Part shown: piece after piece, positions 6,591-11,796 of the stretch
How the letters are laid out: each line of letters starts with the position of its first letter
Position numbering within the stretch: position 1 is the stretch's first letter
NCBI GenBank assembly: GCA_002421915.1
Contig: DISA01000086.1
Span: 1-11,796, forward strand
Direction: 5' to 3'
DNA length: 11,796 nt
DNA from: Gallionellaceae bacterium UBA6222
Lineage (GTDB): Bacteria > Pseudomonadota > Gammaproteobacteria > Burkholderiales > Gallionellaceae
The notes under the pieces: model-generated
Databases searched by the model: none
What the model saw: the letters and a program-made list of their open reading frames with translations, nothing else
Told to the model about the DNA's origin: nothing
Position numbers and translations under genes: made by a program

Positions 6591-7514
6591 TCACACTGGC
6601 GGCGTGACCTGATCCAGCACTTCCTTCAGGATGTTGTTTGCCGTTTTGCCCAGCGCAGCGGCCTGCGGACGCACGATGAGACGATGTTCCAGCACCGGTC
6701 CGGCCATGAGCTTGACCATATCCGGGGTGGCGTAGTCGCGCCCGTGCAAAAAGGCCAGGCCGCGCACTCCCCGCGCCAGTGCCAGCGTCCCGCGCGGGCT
6801 GGCCCCCAGTCGCAGGTCTGGATGCTGGCGGGTGGCGGCGGTAATGCGGGCGATGTATTCGGCCACGTCCGGGTTGATGTGTATCTGTTTTGCCGCCTCG
6901 CGTGCCGCCAGTATCTCGGCTTCGGTGGCGACGGCTTGCAGTTGCTCGATCGGATGAACAAACGTCTGTGCGCCGAGGATACGCACTTCCTCCTCCAGCG
7001 TCGGATAGCCTACATTGAGGCGCACGAAGAAGCGGTCAAGCTGTGCTTCCGGCAGCACATGCGTGCCGGCCATATCGATGGGGTTCTGCGTTGCCAGTAC
7101 CATGAACAGCGGCGGCAAATCATAGGTGCTGCCGTCCACACTGACACGGAATTCTTCCATGCATTCCAGCAAGGCAGACTGCGCGCGCGGCGTGGCGCGG
7201 TTGATCTCGTCGGCCAGCAGAATGTGGGTAAAAACCGGCCCGGCGCGAAACTCGAATTCGCCGGTTTTCTGGTTATAGATCGGCACACCGGTGATATCCG
7301 AAGGCAGCAAGTCCGGAGTGCATTGCAGTCGCTTCATATCCACGGCGACAGACTTTGCCAGGGCGCGTGCCAGCATGGTCTTGCCGGTGCCCGGCACATC
7401 CTCCAGCAGCACGTGCCCCCGGCAGAGCAGCGAGATCACCGCCAGTTCGATCACCGCACGCTTGCCGACGATGACCTTTTCGATGTTATCGATCAACTTT
7501 TTGATGGTTTGCAT
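6591..7514 (-). CDS. MoxR-family AAA+ ATPase
   Basis: A 307-residue cytoplasmic AAA+ ATPase of the MoxR class, chaperone-like proteins that help assemble or activate enzyme complexes or envelope proteins. Visible motifs are Walker A (PGTGKT, 41-46), Walker B (HILLADE, 97-103, with D102 and E103), sensor 1 (ATQNPI, N144) and the EAQLDRF box with the likely arginine finger R161. The C-terminal part (SPRGTLALARGVRGLAFLHG) is the helical lid with the sensor 2 arginine. Length is normal. It is the first gene of a three-gene operon with DUF58 and the DUF4129 protein. The ATG at 7514 has only a weak GGGA upstream. The right end of an IS3 remnant stops 17 bases before the start codon, so the native 5' region of this operon may have been replaced. 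Confidence 0.95.
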   Translation of the reverse strand: MQTIKKLIDNIEKVIVGKRAVIELAVISLLCRGHVLLEDVPGTGKTMLARALAKSVAVDMKRLQCTPDLLPSDITGVPIYNQKTGEFEFRAGPVFTHILLADEINRATPRAQSALLECMEEFRVSVDGSTYDLPPLFMVLATQNPIDMAGTHVLPEAQLDRFFVRLNVGYPTLEEEVRILGAQTFVHPIEQLQAVATEAEILAAREAAKQIHINPDVAEYIARITAATRQHPDLRLGASPRGTLALARGVRGLAFLHGRDYATPDMVKLMAGPVLEHRLIVRPQAAALGKTANNILKEVLDQVTPPV

Positions 7515-7531
7515 GTGCTATTTCCCGGCAG

Positions 7532-7672
7532 TGACCTTATCCCTGTATTCCGCACTTCCTGGCGCGTTCATTGTGCGTCAACCTTTAATTGTGCCGCCCA
7601 CCTATTTTTCTCAAACAGCATCGGGCTGATGTAATCCGGTGTCGAGTGAAATCTTTTGCGGTTGTAACACAT
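7532..7672 (-). mobile_element. 3' remnant of an IS3-family insertion sequence
   Basis: The transposase tail at 7568-7672 is followed, 35 bases after its stop, by an end that reads on the plus strand TGACCTTATCCCTGTATTCC from 7532. This resembles IS3-group terminal inverted repeats, which begin TGA[TC]CTTA.CC and have the transposase stop a few tens of bases inside. Only this end is recognisable; the left end and the bulk of orfA and orfB are missing. The upstream limit near 7672 is the last point where I recognise transposase sequence. The 7673-7760 stretch upstream holds nothing I can name. Confidence 0.6.
7568..7672 (-). pseudogene. IS3-family transposase (OrfB) C-terminal fragment
   Basis: The minus strand encodes a tail containing YNRKRFHSTPDYISPM and LFEKNRWAAQLKVDAQ, ending at TGA (7568-7570). 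The family C-terminus typically reads (F)YNRKRRHSTLGYxSPxxFE..W.AAQ, following the DDE catalytic domain. None of the DDE residues remain, so it cannot encode a working transposase. It lies between nuoN and moxR, on the same strand as both. Confidence 0.75.
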
Positions 7673-7761
7673 CAGCCGGCCAGCACTCTCATCCGCCACA
7701 CTGGGTTTGGGCTGGCAAGGATAGTTTGAATATCATCGATGGTGTGCTCCAGACGCCAAAC

Positions 7762-7786
7762 AAACTCCCGCGCGCGGCGGGAGTTT
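7762..7786 (-). terminator. Hairpin after nuoN, probable end of the nuo operon
   Basis: AAACTCCCGC (7762-7771) and GCGGGAGTTT (7777-7786) are perfect inverted repeats of ten bases with a 5-nt loop, 20 bases past the nuoN stop. The A/T ends of the stem give a short T run on both strands, so it could act in both directions. It probably ends transcription of the nuo operon before the IS remnant and moxR. Confidence 0.65.
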
Positions 7787-7805
7787 CGGTTCGACCGCGT
7801 GCCGC

Positions 7806-9257
7806 CTAATGCAACAGCAAAGACTGCTGCACCGAAGCGGCGCACACGGTCATCAGGGCATTGGGCAGAATACCGATCAGCAATATCGCCAGGCTATTGA
7901 TCGAAACCAGCAATGCCGTGTCCGGTTGCAGGTAAAGTTTTTCGTGGCTTTCCGGCGCGTCGAAATACATCAGTTTGACGATGCGCAGGTAGTAGAAAGC
8001 ACCGATCAGGGAGAACAGCACCGCCATGACGACCAGCGTGATATGGCCTGTTTGCACGGCGGCGCTCAATACCGAGAATTTGGCATAAAAACCGATTGTC
8101 GGCGGAACACCGGCCATCGAGAACATCAGAATCAGCATCATGAAGGCGAGCCACGGGCTGCGCTGGTTGAGCCCCTTGAAGTCGTCGATCTTGTCCGCCT
8201 CGAAGCCTTCGCGCGACAGCAGCATGATCATGCCGAAGCCGCCCAGCGTCATCAACACGTATGCAATCGCATAGAACATGGCGCCGCCGTAGCCGTCGAG
8301 CGTGCCGCTCAACACGCCAACCAGCATAAAACCCATATGGGCGATGGTGGAGTAGGCGAACATGCGCTTGATGTTGGTCTGGGCGATGGCGGTGATGTTG
8401 CCGATAGCCATTGACAGCACGGCGAGCACCATCAGCATGCCGGACCAGTGGATCATCAGCGGTTGCAGCGATTCAACCAGGATGCGCATGACGAAAGCAA
8501 AGGCGGCCAGTTTCGGTGCGGAACCGATGAGCAGGGTCATCGCGGTCGGTGCACCGTGATAGACGTCGGGTACCCACATGTGGAACGGCGCCACCCCCAG
8601 TTTGAAGGCCAGTCCCGCGACGAGGAAGGCCAGCCCAAACACGAGCAGGGTGGTATTGGCCTGACCGTGCTCAATCGCGGCGGAAATCGCGTGGATGTCG
8701 AGTGAGCCGGTGCCGCCATAGATCATCGACATCCCGTACAGCAGGAAGCCGGATGCCATTGCACCGAGGACGAAGTACTTCATCGCCGACTCACTGGCCA
8801 CGGCGGAGTCGCGTTGCAGGGCAACCATCGCGTACAGGCTCAGGGCCTGGATTTCAAGACCGATGTACAGCACCACGAAATTGCTGGCGGAGATCATCAC
8901 CATCATGCCCAGCGTGGCAAGCAGGGTCAGGCCGAGGAATTCACCGGTGAACAGGCCGCGCACCATCAGGTAGCTGCGCGAATACACCAGCATCATGGAG
9001 ACGGCCAGATAGGTCAGCAACTTGAGCACATCGGACATCAGATCATCGACGAACATGCCGTTGAACAAATGGGCGATCCCTTCCGTGTGCGTGCCCACGG
9101 TGATCAGTGAACAGCCCAGCAGAGTCAGTTGCGCGAGCAAATAAGTGACGGTGCGGGTGTACCCGGGCATGAACAGGTCGGCGATCAGGATCACGCCGAT
9201 CATGACCAGCAGGAAGATCTCGGCGTAAGCAGGTAACAGGGTTGCGATGTAGCTCAT
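7806..9257 (-). CDS. nuoN: NADH-quinone oxidoreductase subunit N
   Basis: A 483-residue antiporter-like subunit of the complex I membrane arm, one of the three large proton-translocating subunits. It has about fourteen hydrophobic helices. The charged residues of the family are in place: E135 (VLYIGLEIQALSLYAM), K160 (SAMKYFVLGAMASG), K219 (GLAFKLGVAPFHMWVPD) and K249 (GSAPKLAAFAF), with K393 in TIGFYAKF. The sequence HMWVPDVYHGAPT is a proton-antiporter family hallmark. The ATG at 9257 has AGAGGA four bases upstream and lies nine bases after the nuoM stop, so translation is probably coupled. It is the last gene of the operon, in the usual L-M-N order. Confidence 0.97.
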   Translation of the reverse strand: MSYIATLLPAYAEIFLLVMIGVILIADLFMPGYTRTVTYLLAQLTLLGCSLITVGTHTEGIAHLFNGMFVDDLMSDVLKLLTYLAVSMMLVYSRSYLMVRGLFTGEFLGLTLLATLGMMVMISASNFVVLYIGLEIQALSLYAMVALQRDSAVASESAMKYFVLGAMASGFLLYGMSMIYGGTGSLDIHAISAAIEHGQANTTLLVFGLAFLVAGLAFKLGVAPFHMWVPDVYHGAPTAMTLLIGSAPKLAAFAFVMRILVESLQPLMIHWSGMLMVLAVLSMAIGNITAIAQTNIKRMFAYSTIAHMGFMLVGVLSGTLDGYGGAMFYAIAYVLMTLGGFGMIMLLSREGFEADKIDDFKGLNQRSPWLAFMMLILMFSMAGVPPTIGFYAKFSVLSAAVQTGHITLVVMAVLFSLIGAFYYLRIVKLMYFDAPESHEKLYLQPDTALLVSINSLAILLIGILPNALMTVCAASVQQSLLLH

Positions 9258-9266
9258 AACGTCCTC

Positions 9267-10748
9267 TTATATTTTGGAGCGCGCCAGGTGCACCAAGAGG
9301 TCGTTCACCGAGGCATGCATGATTTCTGACAGCGGCAAGGGATACAGACCCATCAGCAACACAGCGATTGCCAGCGACAACATCACCAGTTTTTCACGCC
9401 CGCCAATATCGCGCAGATGTTTGACGTGGTCGTTGGCGACCGGGCCGAAGATCACCCGCTTGTACATCCACAGCGTGTAGGCAGCACCAAACACCATGGT
9501 CGTCGCGGCCGCGAAGGCGTACCAGAAGTTGACCTTGACCGCGCCCAGCAGAACCATGAATTCGCCAACGAAACCGCTGGTGCCGGGGAGACCGCTGTTG
9601 GCCATCGCAAACAGCATGAAGAATGCGGCGAATACCGGCATGGTGTTGGCCACACCGCCGTAATCCACGATCTGGCGCGAATGCACGCGGTCATACAGGA
9701 CACCGATACACAGGAACAAGGCACCCGCCACGAAGCCGTGCGAGATCATTTGCAACAGTGCGCCTTCCATGCCGTAGGCATTAAACAGGAAGAGACCGAG
9801 TGTGACGAATCCCATGTGCGAGATGGAAGAATAGGCCACCAGTTTTTTCATATCGGCCTGGGTCAGCGCGACCAGGCCGATATACACCACCGCAATCAGC
9901 GACAGCGCAATCATCACCCACGCCAACTCATGACTGGCATCCGGCGCGATCGGCATGGAAAAACGGATAAAACCGTAGGCGCCAACCTTGAGCATGATGG
10001 CAGCCAGGATGACCGAACCGCCGGTCGGTGCTTCCACGTGCGCATCCGGCAACCATGTGTGCACCGGGAACATCGGCACCTTGACGGCGAATGCCATGAA
10101 GAAGGCGATAAAGATCAGGATCTGCGCATTCATCGACAGCGGCAACTGGTAGTAGTCCAGGATATTGAAGCTGCCCGATTTGAAATACAGATAGAGGAGC
10201 GCAACCAGCATCAACAAGGAGCCGAGCAGGGTATACAGGAAGAATTTGAGCGCCGCATACACGCGATTGGGTCCGCCCCACACACCGATGATGATGAACA
10301 TCGGGATCAGCATCGCTTCCCAGAACACGTAGAACAGCACTGCATCCAATGCGGCGAACACGCCGTTGATCAGGCCTGACATGATGAGGAAGCTGGCCAT
10401 GTATTGCGCCACACGCTTCTCGATCACCTGCCAGCCCGCGATCACCACGACCAGGGTGAAGAAACAGTTGAGCAGGATGAGCAGGATGGAAATGCCGTCG
10501 ATACCGAGGTGATAATGCACGTTGAACATGCTGATCCATGGCTTCAGCTCGACGAACTGCATCGCGCTGGTCATGCGATTGAATCCGTTGTATAGCGGCA
10601 AGGCAACCAGTAGTCCGAGCAGCGCGCCGAGCAGGGCGATCCAGCGCGCCAGCGGGGCGTTGCGGTCATTCCCCGTCGCCAGTACCAGCGCACCGAAAAT
10701 GATCGGCAGCCAGATGACAACACTTAACAATGGGTATCCGAAAATCAT
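9267..10748 (-). CDS. nuoM: NADH-quinone oxidoreductase subunit M
   Basis: A 493-residue antiporter-like membrane subunit of complex I. Key positions are E144 (LFYVFWEAMLIPM), K223 (FAVKVPMFPVHTWLPDAHVEAPT) and K254 (AAIMLKVGAYGFIRF), with the glutamate of SGFVGEFMVLLGA on the late discontinuous helix. The conserved LGIDGISILLILL segment follows the first helices. Length is typical. The ATG at 10748 is supported by AAGGA upstream. The 73-base spacer to nuoL is long for this operon and carries palindromes; the ribosome-binding site of nuoM is part of one of the short direct repeats there. Confidence 0.97.
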   Translation of the reverse strand: MIFGYPLLSVVIWLPIIFGALVLATGNDRNAPLARWIALLGALLGLLVALPLYNGFNRMTSAMQFVELKPWISMFNVHYHLGIDGISILLILLNCFFTLVVVIAGWQVIEKRVAQYMASFLIMSGLINGVFAALDAVLFYVFWEAMLIPMFIIIGVWGGPNRVYAALKFFLYTLLGSLLMLVALLYLYFKSGSFNILDYYQLPLSMNAQILIFIAFFMAFAVKVPMFPVHTWLPDAHVEAPTGGSVILAAIMLKVGAYGFIRFSMPIAPDASHELAWVMIALSLIAVVYIGLVALTQADMKKLVAYSSISHMGFVTLGLFLFNAYGMEGALLQMISHGFVAGALFLCIGVLYDRVHSRQIVDYGGVANTMPVFAAFFMLFAMANSGLPGTSGFVGEFMVLLGAVKVNFWYAFAAATTMVFGAAYTLWMYKRVIFGPVANDHVKHLRDIGGREKLVMLSLAIAVLLMGLYPLPLSEIMHASVNDLLVHLARSKI

Positions 10749-10755
10749 GCTTCTT

Positions 10756-10796
10756 CCTTCATTGTAGGTCGGGTTTCAACCCGACACCTTCATTGT
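10756..10796 (-). repeat. Palindromic (REP-like) element flanked by 10-bp direct repeats
   Basis: GTCGGGTT (10768-10775) and AACCCGAC (10778-10785) form a perfect inverted repeat in the nuoL-nuoM spacer. It is bounded by two exact copies of CCTTCATTGT (10756-10765 and 10787-10796). On the minus strand the copy next to nuoM supplies its AAGG ribosome-binding site. The pattern fits an inserted mobile palindromic element with a target duplication, or a tandem repeat that collapsed. Confidence 0.6.
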
Positions 10797-10817
10797 GTCG
10801 GGCCCCGGGCCCGTCAC
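10795..10817 (-). repeat. GC-rich hairpin just after nuoL
   Basis: GTG-T-CGGGCCC (10795-10805) pairs with GGGCCCG-T-CAC (10807-10817), eleven positions with one T-T mismatch around the central C at 10806; the innermost pairs must open to form a loop. It starts four bases past the nuoL stop codon. No T-tract follows on the minus strand, so it is more likely an RNA-stabilising stem or a second repeat unit than a terminator. Confidence 0.5.
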
Positions 10818-10821
10818 ACAG

Positions 10822-11796
10822 CTATACAAACCAGGTGCGCACTGTCAGGAGCAGCGACACACCAAGGATCATCCAGAACGCGTAGTGGTACACATAACCG
10901 GTCTGGAATCCGCGCAACACGCCGGAGAACAGTCCCACCAGCTTTGCCGAGCCATTGACGAAGAAGCCGTCGATGAGTTTCACGTCGCCGAATTTCCACA
11001 ATGACCTGCTCAACCCGCGCGCGCCACCGGCAAAGAACCAGTCATTGAAACGGTCAAAGTAGTATTTCTGGTCGAGCACGGTGTAGATCGGCGCAAACAT
11101 CTTCTGGATCCTGGCCGGGACATCCGGGCGTTTCATGTAGCAGAACCAGGCAACCAGCACGCCGGCCACGGCCAGCCACAGCGGCAACGTGCCCAGCGCA
11201 TGCAGCACCATCCCGACCGGGCCTTCAAAATGCTCATACATCTCGTGCATCGCCGGATGATCGTCGGAGATAAAGATCGCATCACCGAAATATTCACCGT
11301 GCAGCATCGGGCCGATGGTGAAGAAACCGATGACGACCGACGGGATCGCCAGCAGGATCAGCGGCAGCGTGATGACCCATGAAGTCTCATGCGGCTTCTG
11401 CCCCGGTGCCAGACCGTGGTGCTCGTCATGCCCGTGGGCATCATGACCGTGCTGTTCCTTGCCAAAGCGTTCTTCGCCGTGGAACACCAGGAAATACATA
11501 CGGAAGGAGTACAGCGCGGTGATGAACACCCCCGCCACCACGGCGAAGTAGGCAAAGCCCGATCCCGCCAGATGGGTGAGTTGCACCGCCTCGATGATGC
11601 TGTCCTTGGAATAGAAGCCGGAGAAGAACGGGGTGCCGATCAGCGCCAGCGAACCGAGCAGCGAGGTGATCCAGGTGATCGGCATGTACTTGCGCACGTT
11701 GCCCATCCAGCGGATGTCCTGGTTGTGGTGCATGCCAATGATGACGGAGCCGGCGCCGAGGAACAGCAGGGCCTTGAAGAACGCGTGCGTCATCAG
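10822..11796 (-). CDS. nuoL: NADH-quinone oxidoreductase subunit L, C-terminal half (partial)
   Basis: The frame is open to the right window edge, giving the last 324 or so residues of a protein normally near 650. The first visible segment, HAFFKALLFLGAGSVIIGMHH, is the conserved channel helix with the family's His and Lys. Next come TPFFSGFYSKDSIIEA, with the conserved lysine of the discontinuous helix, and later the long amphipathic and C-terminal anchor helices (DGFFVNGSAKLVGLFSGVL and a final membrane helix ending RTWFV). A histidine-rich cytoplasmic or periplasmic loop, with seven His in about 21 residues (around 11388-11450), separates two helices; such loops occur in many proteobacterial NuoL. 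The start is outside the window. NuoL is the distal proton-pumping subunit with the lateral helix that spans NuoM and NuoN. Confidence 0.96.
   Translation of the reverse strand: MMTHAFFKALLFLGAGSVIIGMHHNQDIRWMGNVRKYMPITWITSLLGSLALIGTPFFSGFYSKDSIIEAVQLTHLAGSGFAYFAVVAGVFITALYSFRMYFLVFHGEERFGKEQHGHDAHGHDEHHGLAPGQKPHETSWVITLPLILLAIPSVVIGFFTIGPMLHGEYFGDAIFISDDHPAMHEMYEHFEGPVGMVLHALGTLPLWLAVAGVLVAWFCYMKRPDVPARIQKMFAPIYTVLDQKYYFDRFNDWFFAGGARGLSRSLWKFGDVKLIDGFFVNGSAKLVGLFSGVLRGFQTGYVYHYAFWMILGVSLLLTVRTWFV

Noticed and set aside
7673..7760. Short open frame reading RLEHTIDDIQTILASPNP between nuoN and the IS remnant
   Set aside because: It has no start codon or ribosome-binding site, it runs through the nuoN hairpin, and I recognise no family; it may be more decayed sequence.
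11386..11460. Histidine-rich stretch in NuoL as a novel metal-binding insertion
   Set aside because: His-rich loops at this place occur in many proteobacterial NuoL proteins, so it is noted in the gene entry only.
1..11796. CRISPR array, tRNA, rRNA, prophage or toxin-antitoxin system
   Set aside because: No spaced direct repeats, no cloverleaf or rRNA sequence, and no small gene pair were seen; apart from the repeats and IS remnant the window is ordinary core-type genes.

Overview
The window reads as a chromosomal segment of a Gram-negative proteobacterium. Complex I subunits, a QmcA-type SPFH protein, a MoxR/DUF58 operon and an amtB with a sigma-54/NtrC control region suggest a betaproteobacterium, perhaps of the Nitrosomonadales; that placement is inference from gene style only. 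Every real gene is on the minus strand, so the window is read from its right end to its left end.

Right to left: (1) the end of the nuo operon, with the C-terminal half of nuoL (cut by the window edge), nuoM and nuoN. A cluster of palindromes fills the nuoL-nuoM gap and a perfect 10-bp-stem hairpin follows nuoN. (2) A 291-bp spacer holding the 3' end of a decayed IS3-family insertion sequence, which stops just in front of moxR. (3) A three-gene operon: MoxR AAA+ ATPase, DUF58 protein, and a membrane protein with a TgpA-like N-terminus and a DUF4129 C-terminus but no transglutaminase domain. (4) A terminator-like hairpin, then a tight operon nfeD - SPFH/QmcA-like - Nudix ADP-ribose pyrophosphatase. 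(5) A textbook nitrogen-control region (two NtrC-like sites 30 bp apart, an IHF-like site, a near-perfect sigma-54 promoter), then amtB. (6) At the left edge, a repeat-like half element and the 5'-truncated remnant of a polytopic membrane protein resembling the C-terminal part of MraY/WecA-like glycosyltransferases.

In function, nuoL/M/N are the antiporter-like proton-pumping membrane subunits of NADH:quinone oxidoreductase. MoxR-DUF58-DUF4129 is a chaperone-like envelope system of unclear target. NfeD and the SPFH protein form a membrane-microdomain pair. The Nudix enzyme recycles ADP-ribose, and AmtB takes up ammonium under nitrogen limitation. No prophage, CRISPR array, tRNA or rRNA is visible. 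The most informative non-coding features are the amtB enhancer-promoter, the palindromic repeat with direct repeats in the nuoL-nuoM gap and its partner after amtB, and the IS3 remnant.
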